Below are positions 25,573-34,284 of a stretch of DNA of 64,000 nucleotides, one piece after another. How positions within the stretch are numbered: position 1 is the stretch's first letter; every line of letters begins with the position of its first letter. The notes below the pieces were generated by a model that saw nothing but the letters and a program-made list of their open reading frames with translations, made no database searches and was not told the origin of the DNA. The DNA comes from Flagellimonas taeanensis (lineage in GTDB: Bacteria; Bacteroidota; Bacteroidia; Flavobacteriales; Flavobacteriaceae): assembly GCF_003584105.1 (NCBI RefSeq), contig NZ_QXFO01000006.1, positions 1-64,000 of the forward strand. The letters run 5' to 3'. The translations under genes and the position numbers were made by a program.

Positions 25573-26724
25573 ATGGGAAGAAAACAGCTTTGCATAGGAT
25601 TCATATTTGCCCTTTTAATCCTCAACGGGTGTGGTGAAAAGAAGGTTCCCCTTGCCGAAACCCCTATCAAAAAAGACCAAAACATCCGGCATGCCAAAGG
25701 ATTTACCGTACACTCGGAAAATGAAGTCACCATCATAAAGGTCACGGCCCCATGGCCCGCAGCACAGCAGTCATTCACCTACGCTCTGGTCCCCAAGGAA
25801 AAATTGGCGTCCATGACCTTTCCAAGGGATGCTTACGATGCCATTGTGGCCACTCCCGTGGAAAAAATGGTGATCACCTCCACCACCCATATTCCCTCCT
25901 TGGAAGCATTGGACGAACTGAATGTGGTGGTCGGCTTTCCCAATACGGATTTTATCTCATCACCCAAAGCCAGGGAATTGGTGGATAATGGACAAATCCA
26001 GGAGCTGGGCATGAACGAAAGCATCAACACCGAGATTGCATTGGCCATGAAACCCGAAGTGGTGATGGGTTTTGGGATAAACGACACCAACAAGGCCTAC
26101 GAAACGCTACTAAATGCAGGAATTGCTGTAGTTTACAACGGAGATTGGGTGGAACAGACGCCGCTGGGCAAAGCCGAATGGATCAAGTTCTTTGCACCTT
26201 TTTTTCAGAAGGAGCAGCAAGCGGACCGTATTTTCAAGGAAATTGAAACATCTTATATGGAAGCCAAACAATTGGCCCAAAAAGCAACGGAAAAGCCTAG
26301 CGTACTGACTGGCGGGCTCTATAAGGATGTTTGGTATGTGGCAGGAGGTCAAAGCTGGATGGCCCAATTCCTGAACGATGCCAACGCCAACTATCTCTGG
26401 GCCGACACCGAAGAAACGGGAAGTATCGGTCTGAGTTTGGAATCTGTACTGGAAAAGGCCCAAAAGGCCGATTTTTGGCTCAATCCCTCTTCCCAAACCT
26501 CATATGCCGAACTGGAAAGCGTGAACCCGCACCACAAGCAGTTTGAAGCCTTCTCCCAAAAGAAAATTTATTCCAACGCCATAGAAAAAGGAGCCAAAGG
26601 AGGTCTTATTTTTTATGAACTCGCCCCACAACGCCCCGATGTGGTCCTAAAGGATCTCATCACCATTTTGCACCCGGGGTTGCTGCCCGATCACGAACCC
26701 CGTTTCTTCAAGCCGTTACACTAA
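25573..26724 (+). CDS. btuF: ABC transporter substrate-binding lipoprotein for cobalamin (BtuF-like)
   Basis: 383 residues with lipoprotein signal GFIFALLILNGC (Cys20). It shows the two-lobed helical-backbone (cluster A-II) periplasmic binding fold used for corrinoids and siderophores: VATPVEKMVITSTTHIPSLE near residue 95 and MKPEVVMGFG near residue 163. Its stop is immediately followed by the permease ATG. Cobalamin is inferred from the riboswitch-linked receptor next to it. Confidence 0.9.
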   Translation: MGRKQLCIGFIFALLILNGCGEKKVPLAETPIKKDQNIRHAKGFTVHSENEVTIIKVTAPWPAAQQSFTYALVPKEKLASMTFPRDAYDAIVATPVEKMVITSTTHIPSLEALDELNVVVGFPNTDFISSPKARELVDNGQIQELGMNESINTEIALAMKPEVVMGFGINDTNKAYETLLNAGIAVVYNGDWVEQTPLGKAEWIKFFAPFFQKEQQADRIFKEIETSYMEAKQLAQKATEKPSVLTGGLYKDVWYVAGGQSWMAQFLNDANANYLWADTEETGSIGLSLESVLEKAQKADFWLNPSSQTSYAELESVNPHHKQFEAFSQKKIYSNAIEKGAKGGLIFYELAPQRPDVVLKDLITILHPGLLPDHEPRFFKPLH

Positions 26725-27756
26725 ATGCAGGGAGCAGCTCCATATCGCCTTTCCTTTGTGCTTTTGGGCATTGCCTTGGTTCTCGCATGGTTGCTGAACA
26801 TCAGCTCTGGGTCGGTGAATATTCCGTTTTCCGAAGTGGTTTCCATTCTTTCGGGGACCACAGCCCAAGTGGATACCTGGAACTACATCATCTGGGACTT
26901 TCGGGTACCCAAGGCATTTACTTCCATTTTGGTGGGCGGGGGACTTTCGCTGAGCGGACTTTTGATGCAGACCCTCTTCCGTAACCCATTGGCAGGGCCT
27001 TTTGTGCTGGGCATCAGTTCTGGGGCCAGTTTAGGGGCCGCACTCTTGCTTATGGGTACTTCACTGTTCGTTGGGATGGGCTCCTTGTCTTTTCTGAACG
27101 ATGTTTCCATGGCCCTTGCAGCCAGCATCGGTAGCTTTTTGGTATTGGCCGTGGTGATGGTGGTCGCGCAACGTGTGAAGGACACCATGGCCCTTTTGAT
27201 CATCGGGTTGATGTTCGGCAGCATCACCTCAGCAATCGTGAGTGTCCTGGCCTATTTTTCCAGCGCGGAAAGCCTCCAACGGTTTATTTTTTGGTCTTTC
27301 GGTAGTGTGGGCAACCTGAGTCCACAGCAAATCCTTTTGTTGACGGGCATCGTTTTGATAGGCATCTTGCTCAGCATCATTTCATTGAAACCATTGAACG
27401 CCTTTCTTTTGGGGGAACGCTATGCACAAAGCTTGGGAGTCTCCCTGAAACGGTCCCGGTTCATCATCATCATCGCAACCGGTCTATTGGCGGGCGGCAT
27501 CACGGCTTTTGCCGGTCCCATAGCCTTTGTTGGGCTTGCCGTGCCACACCTTACCCGACAGCTATTTGATACCATGGAACACAAAGTGTTGGTTCCGGCC
27601 GTGTTCCTTTATGGAGCTATATTGATGCTGCTCTGTGACATGATCGCGCAATGGCCCAACTCGGCCAATGTGCTGCCCATCAATGCCATTACTTCTTTGG
27701 TGGGTGCACCCGTAGTGATATGGCTCTTGGTCCGAAAACGCAAAATGCTATTCTGA
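26725..27756 (+). CDS. btuC: Cobalamin-type ABC transporter permease (FecCD family)
   Basis: 343 residues with about ten transmembrane segments. Family signatures are FRVPKAFTSILVGGGLSLSG, GLLMQTLFRNPLAGPFVLGI and GLAVPHLTRQL, and the cytoplasmic coupling segment is LGVSLKRSR. It forms the dimeric inner-membrane channel with the ATPase encoded next. It begins with no gap after btuF and overlaps btuD by one base (TGATG). Confidence 0.95.
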   Translation: MQGAAPYRLSFVLLGIALVLAWLLNISSGSVNIPFSEVVSILSGTTAQVDTWNYIIWDFRVPKAFTSILVGGGLSLSGLLMQTLFRNPLAGPFVLGISSGASLGAALLLMGTSLFVGMGSLSFLNDVSMALAASIGSFLVLAVVMVVAQRVKDTMALLIIGLMFGSITSAIVSVLAYFSSAESLQRFIFWSFGSVGNLSPQQILLLTGIVLIGILLSIISLKPLNAFLLGERYAQSLGVSLKRSRFIIIIATGLLAGGITAFAGPIAFVGLAVPHLTRQLFDTMEHKVLVPAVFLYGAILMLLCDMIAQWPNSANVLPINAITSLVGAPVVIWLLVRKRKMLF

Positions 27757-28535
27757 TGGAAAACAAAGGCAAGAACATGCTTTCAACCAAAGGGCTATCC
27801 ATCGGATATGGCAAAAAAATGGTGGCCAAGGACATCAACTTTTCCCTGGAACCAGGGGTGTTGTGCGGAATTGTAGGTATCAATGGCATAGGAAAATCCA
27901 CCTTGCTCCGTACCTTGGGAAGGTTCCAGCCCAAATTATCGGGAAACATACAACTGGAAGGAAAAAACTTGGAGGACCACTCCCCTCCAGACCTTTCAAA
28001 AAAATTGAGCGTGGTGTTGACCGAACCACCTGCTTCCAAAAACCTTACCGTTGGGGAACTCATTGCATTGGGCAGACAGCCCTACACCAATTGGTTGGGC
28101 ACCTTGTCCCCTGAAGACCAGAAACACGTGCAGGACAGTTTGGATGCCTTTTTATTGGATGGACTCAAGCACAGAAAATGCCACGAACTGAGTGATGGGC
28201 AATTGCAACGGGTGCTGATTGCACGCGCCATGGCCCAGGATACCCCAGTGATCATATTGGATGAGCCCACTACGCATTTGGACCTCTATCATAAGGTACA
28301 GATTTTGAAAATGCTGCAACAGTTGGCCCACAATCAACAAAAGACCATTCTTTTTTCCACCCATGAAATCGACCTTGCCATTCAATTGTGCGATAAAATC
28401 CTGATTTTGGATGGCGATGTCAACCCCTACGGCGAGCCTTGCGAACTGATTGAGCAAAGGCATTTTGAACGTTTGTTTCCTATGGAAATGGTACAGTTTG
28501 ATGCGAAGACGGGAACATTTAAAATCACCAAATAA
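27756..28535 (+). CDS. btuD: ABC transporter ATP-binding protein for cobalamin import (BtuD-like)
   Basis: 259 residues from the ATG overlapping the btuC stop. Walker A is GINGIGKST, the signature motif is the LSDGQLQR variant rather than LSGGQ, Walker B is VIILDEPT and the H-loop is FSTHE. Upstream codons in the same frame lie inside btuC and are not used. It energises import by the BtuC channel. Confidence 0.94.
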   Translation: MENKGKNMLSTKGLSIGYGKKMVAKDINFSLEPGVLCGIVGINGIGKSTLLRTLGRFQPKLSGNIQLEGKNLEDHSPPDLSKKLSVVLTEPPASKNLTVGELIALGRQPYTNWLGTLSPEDQKHVQDSLDAFLLDGLKHRKCHELSDGQLQRVLIARAMAQDTPVIILDEPTTHLDLYHKVQILKMLQQLAHNQQKTILFSTHEIDLAIQLCDKILILDGDVNPYGEPCELIEQRHFERLFPMEMVQFDAKTGTFKITK

Positions 28536-28575
28536 TGCCCATGATCCGTTATCTTTATCCTTCAGAAACCATTAC

Positions 28576-29901
28576 ATGAGCACAGAATTGATCTACGTCA
28601 TCATCGGAGTAATCGCTTTGGCCCTTGGGCTGTTCGGAGGCGTCTACATCCAAAAACTGAAGACCAAATCCACCGAAAGCGTATGGGGCGAGCGGGAACA
28701 GCAATTGCATGCTTCCATCAAATCCCTGAACGACAAATTGCTGCTCGGCGATGAGGAAAAGAAACAACTGCAACGGGAAAAGGAGCAGCAGGGCAACCAA
28801 CTGGTACGTTATCAGGCCGATTTGGAGAACCTTCAGCGCACCAATAGGGAGCAGAAAGAAGAAGTGGAAAAGCTCCAGGAAAAGTTCACCAAGGAATTCG
28901 AGAACCTCGCCAACAAGATCTTGGAGGAAAAGAGCGAGAAATTTACGGAGCAGAACCAAAAGAACATCAAACTCATCCTAAACCCGCTTCAGGAAAAGAT
29001 TCAACTATTTGAAAAAAAGGTAGAGGAAAACCAAAAAGAAAGTTTTGGCCTACACGCTGCCCTTAAGGAGCAATTGCTCCATTTGCAGACCCAGAACCTC
29101 AAGATCACCCAAGAGGCCGAAAACCTCACCAAGGCCCTCAAAGGTGATAGTAAGATGCAGGGAAATTGGGGGGAATTGGTGTTGGAACGCGTATTGGAAA
29201 AGTCTGGTCTTGAAAAAGATAGAGAGTACAGCGTTCAACAGAGCTTTACACGGGAGAATGGCGGAAGGGTCATGCCCGATGTGATCATCCACCTTCCCGA
29301 CGGCAAGAAGATGGTCGTGGATTCCAAGGTTTCATTGACGGATTACGAACGCTACACCAATGCCAATGAGGAGGACAAACCCAAATTCCTGAAGGACCAC
29401 ATCAACTCCTTGAGAAGGCATGTGGAGCAGCTCTCCGCCAAAAAATACGAGGACCTATACGAGATGGAAAGTCCGGACTTTGTGCTGATGTTCGTTCCTA
29501 TAGAACCAGCCTTTGCCATAGCCATCAACGAGGACAGTTCCATCTACAACAAGGCTTTTGAGCAGAATATAGTTATTGTCACCCCCTCTACTCTTCTGGC
29601 CACGCTCCGCACCATCGACAGTATGTGGAGCAATGAAAAACAGCACAGGAACGCCATCGAGATTGCCAAACAGGCCGGTGCCCTATACGACAAGTTTGAA
29701 GGTTTTGTATCCGATCTGACGAAGGTGGGCAAAAAAATGGACGAGGCCAAGGTCGAATATCGTGGGGCCATGAACAAACTGGTGGAGGGTCGAGGAAATA
29801 TCGTGACCACCATCGAAAAATTGAAAAAAATGGGGGCGAAGGCCAAAAAAGCACTGCCTGAACCTATTTTGAAACGCGCCCAAGAGGACGACGAAGATTA
29901 A
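28576..29901 (+). CDS. rmuC: DNA recombination protein RmuC
   Basis: 441 residues. An N-terminal membrane helix (LIYVIIGVIALALGLFGGVY) is followed by a long coiled coil (about 35-185), then the RmuC nuclease-fold domain: GNWGELVLERVLEKSGL, VMPDVIIHLPDGKKMVVDSK and FVPIEPAFAIAI. RmuC limits inversions and short-repeat recombination in E. coli; the PD-(D/E)xK-like residues (PDV, DSK) are intact. It starts 40 bases after btuD. Confidence 0.94.
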   Translation: MSTELIYVIIGVIALALGLFGGVYIQKLKTKSTESVWGEREQQLHASIKSLNDKLLLGDEEKKQLQREKEQQGNQLVRYQADLENLQRTNREQKEEVEKLQEKFTKEFENLANKILEEKSEKFTEQNQKNIKLILNPLQEKIQLFEKKVEENQKESFGLHAALKEQLLHLQTQNLKITQEAENLTKALKGDSKMQGNWGELVLERVLEKSGLEKDREYSVQQSFTRENGGRVMPDVIIHLPDGKKMVVDSKVSLTDYERYTNANEEDKPKFLKDHINSLRRHVEQLSAKKYEDLYEMESPDFVLMFVPIEPAFAIAINEDSSIYNKAFEQNIVIVTPSTLLATLRTIDSMWSNEKQHRNAIEIAKQAGALYDKFEGFVSDLTKVGKKMDEAKVEYRGAMNKLVEGRGNIVTTIEKLKKMGAKAKKALPEPILKRAQEDDED

Positions 29902-29912
29902 ATCCGCTGACC

Positions 29913-30278
29913 ATGAAAAAATTCCTGATTCTCTTTATTACTGCCATTGTACTTGGAACAGCGGCCTACTTTGCCTTTATTTACTACGTTCCGTTCAGTG
30001 AAGGGTACCGTTCCGGGGAGCTTATCAAATTCAGCCGACGCGGTGTCATCGCCAAAACCTGGGAAGGGCAGATCAGCCAAGGTCTCGGTGGCACCAATGT
30101 ATTTTCTTTCTCCGTGGAAGACAAGGAAAAGGAAATCATCGAGAAAATGAAGGAATACCAAGGCCATTACATCAAAGTCACCTACAAAGAACGCTACGCC
30201 ACCTTTTTCTGGTTGGGCGACACCAAATATTTCATTACAGAGGTACAGGAAGAAAAGTCACCTCTTTTTAGAAACTAG
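29913..30278 (+). CDS. Conserved single-pass membrane protein of unknown function
   Basis: 121 residues with one N-terminal hydrophobic helix (about 4-27) and a beta-rich soluble part containing FSEGYRSGELIKFSRRGVI, KTWEGQISQGL and NVFSFSVED. It is conserved in flavobacteria by appearance, without an assigned role. It starts 11 bases after rmuC, so it is probably in the same transcript. Confidence 0.82.
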   Translation: MKKFLILFITAIVLGTAAYFAFIYYVPFSEGYRSGELIKFSRRGVIAKTWEGQISQGLGGTNVFSFSVEDKEKEIIEKMKEYQGHYIKVTYKERYATFFWLGDTKYFITEVQEEKSPLFRN

Positions 30279-30280
30279 AC

Positions 30281-30350
30281 ACACCCCTTGCCCCTCTTAT
30301 TAGAGGGGAACGGAACTTCCCTCCTAATAAGGAGGGATAGAGGGAGGTGT
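30281..30350. repeat. Double-hairpin repeat element at the 3' end of the DUF559 gene
   Basis: Two perfect 7-bp hairpins, CCCCTCT/AGAGGGG (30291-30308, loop TATT) and CCCTCCT/AGGAGGG (30319-30336, loop AATA), are enclosed by outer arms ACACCCC (30281-30287) and GAGGTGT (30344-30350). The nuclease stop codon lies inside the second hairpin. It could also act as a terminator between convergent genes. Confidence 0.7.
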
Positions 30351-30713
30351 AGCCTCAAAATTTGAGATATAATCCTCTATCGTCCGTAGGACATTCTCCA
30401 TATCCTTAAAAACCTGATGGTCCGAAAATCGGAGTACATGTATGCCCAGTTCGTTCAATCGATTCGTTTTTTTCACATCTTTTTCCCAAACTTCCAAGAT
30501 TTCATGTGAATACCCATCCACTTCTATGGCAAGTTGCAACCTATTGCAAAAGAAATCAACGATATATTTATCAATCGGTTTTTGTCGGTGAAAATCATAT
30601 CCATGCATTTGGTCCCTCTTCAACTTCTGCCACAAGAGCACTTCGGACCTAGTGGCATTGTTCCGCAATTGTCTTGCAAGTTCTTTTAGCTTTGGGTTAT
30701 ATTTGATAATCAT
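30324..30713 (-). CDS. DUF559 endonuclease-domain protein (Vsr-like fold)
   Basis: 129 residues starting MIIKYNPKLKELARQLRNN. The DUF559 domain is clear: SEVLLWQKLKRDQMHGYDFHRQKPIDKYIVDF, then the acidic QLAIEVDGYSH, then LNELGIHVLRFSD, the PD-(D/E)xK-like core of Vsr/type II-like nucleases. Upstream codons would collide with the divergent thioesterase. Its C-terminal ATPPSIPPY is translated from the hairpin repeat at the stop. Physiological substrate and role are unknown. Confidence 0.88.
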   Translation of the reverse strand: MIIKYNPKLKELARQLRNNATRSEVLLWQKLKRDQMHGYDFHRQKPIDKYIVDFFCNRLQLAIEVDGYSHEILEVWEKDVKKTNRLNELGIHVLRFSDHQVFKDMENVLRTIEDYISNFEATPPSIPPY

Positions 30714-30762
30714 TTCATTCTGCCATTGTTCCTTTTCAAAAGGGATTAAATCCCGACAAAAT

Positions 30763-31308
30763 ATGAAAAAATTCAAATCGTCCAAGGAAAGCAGGGTATC
30801 CATCACCGAACTGATGCTCCCCTCCCATTCCAATTTTGGAGGGAAGGTGCACGGGGGACACATCCTGAACCTGATGGACCAGATTGCCTTTGCCTGTGCC
30901 TCCAAACACTCCCAAAGTTATTGCGTGACCGCTTCGGTGAACCGGGTGGATTTCCTGAACCCCATCGATGTAGGGGAACTGGTCACGCTAAAAGCTTCCA
31001 TCAACTACACTGGCAAGACTTCCATGGTGGTAGGGGTACGGGTAGAATCCGAAAAAGTGACCACTGGAGAGGTAAAACACTGTAATTCCTCCTATTTTAC
31101 CATGGTAGCCAAGGGAAAGGACGGCAAGAACAAGACCGTTCCCGGCTTAATCTTGAAGACCAAACAGGACATTCGCCGTTTTGCCCGGAGCAAGGAACGA
31201 AAAGAATCCGCCTTCCAACGGGACAGCAAGTACGAATCGGCCAATTTTAAGGTGAACGATTTTCTGGAATTCCTACAAGGGGAGAATGTTATGATGGATT
31301 TTGATTAA
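30763..31308 (+). CDS. Acyl-CoA thioesterase (hotdog fold, BACH/YciA type)
   Basis: 181 residues from ATG 30763. Visible are FGGKVHGGHILNLMDQIAF (hotdog helix with the active-site region), ASVNRVDFLNPIDVGELVTL and the NYTGKTSMVVGV strand. The enzyme hydrolyses acyl-CoA thioesters to free acid and CoA in the cytoplasm; chain length is not predictable. The start is chosen because earlier codons overlap the divergent DUF559 gene. The 3' end overlaps the M48 gene by 4 bases tail to tail. Confidence 0.92.
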   Translation: MKKFKSSKESRVSITELMLPSHSNFGGKVHGGHILNLMDQIAFACASKHSQSYCVTASVNRVDFLNPIDVGELVTLKASINYTGKTSMVVGVRVESEKVTTGEVKHCNSSYFTMVAKGKDGKNKTVPGLILKTKQDIRRFARSKERKESAFQRDSKYESANFKVNDFLEFLQGENVMMDFD

Positions 31309-32615
31309 TCAACTTTTGAGTAGAAATCTGCAATATTTTTAATTTCTTGAAGATTTAGGTTCCACATGAAATTAATAAATTGTTGATAGCTCTCGGAATG
31401 CTCTTCTGGGTTGATCCTATCCAAGTATTTATTGGCTGTGTATGATTTCCTTGCTTTATATAGTTCATGGAATGCTTTACCCATCCATTCCTTATGGTAT
31501 GCAACCCTATAATCCTGCTCTATTTTTATCAATGAAAGATAAATACAGAATCCATATTTTTTTAATAGGAACAGATTGGGTACCTCTTCTTTTTTTGCTA
31601 CCAAACGTAAATTTTGATATTGGGGATTTTCAGAATTGGCCAAGGCGTCCTTTTCCTCAATGTCCAGTGATGCCGGAAATAAACTTTTAAGTTTTTCAAC
31701 CCTTTCATTAATCTCAGGGTGTGAGCTAAGGGAATCCTTTGAAAATTTCTCTTCAAAGACATAATCGTATGTGGAAAAATCTTCCTGGACCAACCATTCC
31801 TGATTAAAGGGTTGACCGGGTAAATCAAAAACTTCACTATAAATTTTGACATTTAAGTCAGCAGGGGCAATGGTGTCGTGCAACAAAGAAAGTTCCAATG
31901 CCCTTAAAAAATGCGCTGGATCATATTTTGTGTTTCCGAGTAGCGACAACCCAATTGAGTCAGCTTCAAATTCACGTTTTCTTTTTTCTTCGCTATTATT
32001 GTAGAGTTTTTCCTTCAAAACGGTAAAAGCCAATTCTTGTTGGTTGTATCGGTTTTTTTTCAGGTCTCGAATTTCTTTTTTTGTTTTTTTTGAGTTTTCC
32101 TCTTCATAGGATTTCACCAAATACTGTTCTGAATGGTTCAATAGCTTGTGCCCTATTTCGTGGCATAGAATGGCCGCAAGTTGATCTTCCGATTCCAAAT
32201 ATTTTATTGTCCCAATGTTTACAACCATGGTTCCATTGACAAAACAAGAAGCGTTCAATGAAATATCCCGTGAGACCAATACTTGAAAATCCTCTGGTAC
32301 ATTTGGGTTGTCCTTGGATATCTCATTGTAGATTTCATCGATTTTTTCATTGATGGGGGTATTATAAATGTAAGTTCCCTTATCAATTCCATTTAGAAAA
32401 AACTCCATGAAATTTTCCAAATGTTCTTCCAACTTTCTGGACACATTGGAAGGGTATTTTGAACCAAAACTTGTTACAAGTTTGTTGATTTTACCCGTAA
32501 ATACAGCTTTATTTTCGTCTCGATAATTGCCATCCAGAGTGTCCAGTGTAGAAAACTCCTGTGAAAAAGAAAAGGTTACCGTAAAAACCAACAAAAAAAA
32601 GCAAAAGAGTCTCAA
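31305..32615 (-). CDS. Secreted M48-family zinc metallopeptidase
   Basis: 436 residues with signal peptide MRLFCFFLLVFTVTFSFSQ. The HEIGH motif (in ILCHEIGHKLLNH, near residue 153) and the downstream third ligand in EFEADSIG mark an M48 peptidase of the periplasmic, Oma1/BepA/LoiP-like kind. A C-terminal half of about 170 residues has no recognised domain. It follows the 521-residue gene by 2 bases, in one operon. Both are visibly AT-richer than the neighbours. Confidence 0.88.
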   Translation of the reverse strand: MRLFCFFLLVFTVTFSFSQEFSTLDTLDGNYRDENKAVFTGKINKLVTSFGSKYPSNVSRKLEEHLENFMEFFLNGIDKGTYIYNTPINEKIDEIYNEISKDNPNVPEDFQVLVSRDISLNASCFVNGTMVVNIGTIKYLESEDQLAAILCHEIGHKLLNHSEQYLVKSYEEENSKKTKKEIRDLKKNRYNQQELAFTVLKEKLYNNSEEKRKREFEADSIGLSLLGNTKYDPAHFLRALELSLLHDTIAPADLNVKIYSEVFDLPGQPFNQEWLVQEDFSTYDYVFEEKFSKDSLSSHPEINERVEKLKSLFPASLDIEEKDALANSENPQYQNLRLVAKKEEVPNLFLLKKYGFCIYLSLIKIEQDYRVAYHKEWMGKAFHELYKARKSYTANKYLDRINPEEHSESYQQFINFMWNLNLQEIKNIADFYSKVD

Positions 32616-32617
32616 TC

Positions 32618-34183
32618 TTAATAGTTTAGTCTTTCCAATCGTATGGCGTTGTAAAATTCTTTCTTGTTATATTCATGTAACATAATGTAACCCCGCTTGG
32701 CTATCGAAGGGAATATGACATATTCTTCAGATTTTGATGCTATCTCCAATTCTTCACTTTTAAATTCGCCATCAATTATGGTACAAACCCCAAGGATTAT
32801 ATATTTCTGTTTCTCTTCTTCCCCTTGCCTTTTATCCGTATAGAAGAAGGCTATATCGTTATTCTCATCATTCAAAGATTGCCAAAACAAGAAATCGGAA
32901 TAAGCGAATTTTGATTTTTCCTTTTCAATGCGGTCAATACGGTCTATGGTAAAGTCCGGGGTGGTCCTTATCAAAAAGAAATCCTTGTTCTTTTCGACGT
33001 TATATCCCCATATAACATTGACAGCACTTTTATATTCTTCGACAAGAATGTATGCTGAACCGTCCTCATTGACAAAAGATGCGATGGGATTCAACTTATA
33101 ATTCCCACCTATTTCCCCAAACTTGTTCAACCGATCGATATCGCCCATCATATCTTCAAACAGAATATCATCCCATTGGACGGCATTATCATTTAGTCCA
33201 ATTCTTGTTCGTCTATATCCAATTGGGGATCCTGAGGGATTGTTCAAAGCCCTAATATCAACCAAATATTTTTTTGTTTCCGTCCTTACCAGTACTTCCG
33301 GAGCAAACCTGTATTTATCCTCTATGTCAACATCCAAAACCTGCTCACCTGTCTCAATATTGAAACCCATTAATTTTTTCCAATGTAGGGTGTTGGCAAT
33401 ATTGGAGTTGGTGGATAGATAATTGGAAGTGGCATACTTCCTGTCAAAATAGGAAACAATGACATAGACGTTTTCGCTCTTTTTATAGTCCTTCCAGAAC
33501 AAATCGACATTGTAAAATCCGTCTTTGGAACCACCGTTGTCTATCACCTTCTCCCATTTCATTGTTTTTGATTCATCAAACACCTTGATAGATACGTCAT
33601 TAAAGAATTTTTTGTGTCTCTTCCTATCAAGCACCAATGAGTAATTGTTCCTTATCTTATATACATCACTGTCGTAGACATATCCCTTTTCCTTAAATTT
33701 CTGTATATCATCCCTCCTTTTCTCTTTGAATGTTTGGTATGTCCGACAATCTTCAAAAGCCCCATTTTCCTTATAACATTGAAACTTATAGGGCTTGGTT
33801 TCCCTAGATTTGAAATCGGCTTCAAGCATCTCTGAATATAAATATTGATACGAGTATACCCCATAATTATAGGGCAAAAGGACAATCTGCTGATCATAAT
33901 TCATGAATACCTCAAAAGAATGTATCTTTTCTGATGCCGTAAAATCTATATTGGATACTTTGTTCAAGTTCCTATCCAACAAAATGACTTCAAAAGCTTT
34001 ATTGTCATCATCAATTTCACCTTTGGAATAAATCGATACATAGCCATAAACGTCACTGTCAGGATCAATAATTACGTTAAATCCAACGTATTCACCAGAT
34101 GACAAAGCAATTAAATCTTGGGATTGGGAGTAGCTGAGACTAATTGAGCAAAGTAAAATTGAAAGGGTAATTCCGATTCGCAT
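32618..34183 (-). CDS. Secreted hypothetical protein paired with the M48 peptidase
   Basis: 521 residues with signal peptide MRIGITLSILLCSISLSYSQ. No domain is recognised. The sequence alternates short beta strands with charged loops (for example FEVILLDRNLNKV, IKVFDESKTMKWEK, AYILVEEYKSAVNV), and this suggests a beta-propeller-like fold similar to WD/kelch-type secreted Bacteroidota proteins. It is the first gene of a two-gene operon with the M48 protease; a partner or substrate relation is possible. AT-rich composition suggests later acquisition than the flanking core genes. Confidence 0.75.
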   Translation of the reverse strand: MRIGITLSILLCSISLSYSQSQDLIALSSGEYVGFNVIIDPDSDVYGYVSIYSKGEIDDDNKAFEVILLDRNLNKVSNIDFTASEKIHSFEVFMNYDQQIVLLPYNYGVYSYQYLYSEMLEADFKSRETKPYKFQCYKENGAFEDCRTYQTFKEKRRDDIQKFKEKGYVYDSDVYKIRNNYSLVLDRKRHKKFFNDVSIKVFDESKTMKWEKVIDNGGSKDGFYNVDLFWKDYKKSENVYVIVSYFDRKYATSNYLSTNSNIANTLHWKKLMGFNIETGEQVLDVDIEDKYRFAPEVLVRTETKKYLVDIRALNNPSGSPIGYRRTRIGLNDNAVQWDDILFEDMMGDIDRLNKFGEIGGNYKLNPIASFVNEDGSAYILVEEYKSAVNVIWGYNVEKNKDFFLIRTTPDFTIDRIDRIEKEKSKFAYSDFLFWQSLNDENNDIAFFYTDKRQGEEEKQKYIILGVCTIIDGEFKSEELEIASKSEEYVIFPSIAKRGYIMLHEYNKKEFYNAIRLERLNY

Positions 34184-34284
34184 GGTTGGTTGGTCAATGG
34201 TTGGTAATTTATCAAAATCCTTTACTAGAACGAATATTTGGTGAAATTATTTGTCAAATAAGGGAATGTCAAAAAATACCACTT

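Noticed and set aside
30714..30905. N-terminal extension of the DUF559 protein
   Set aside because: It overlaps the thioesterase start antisense and has no family similarity.
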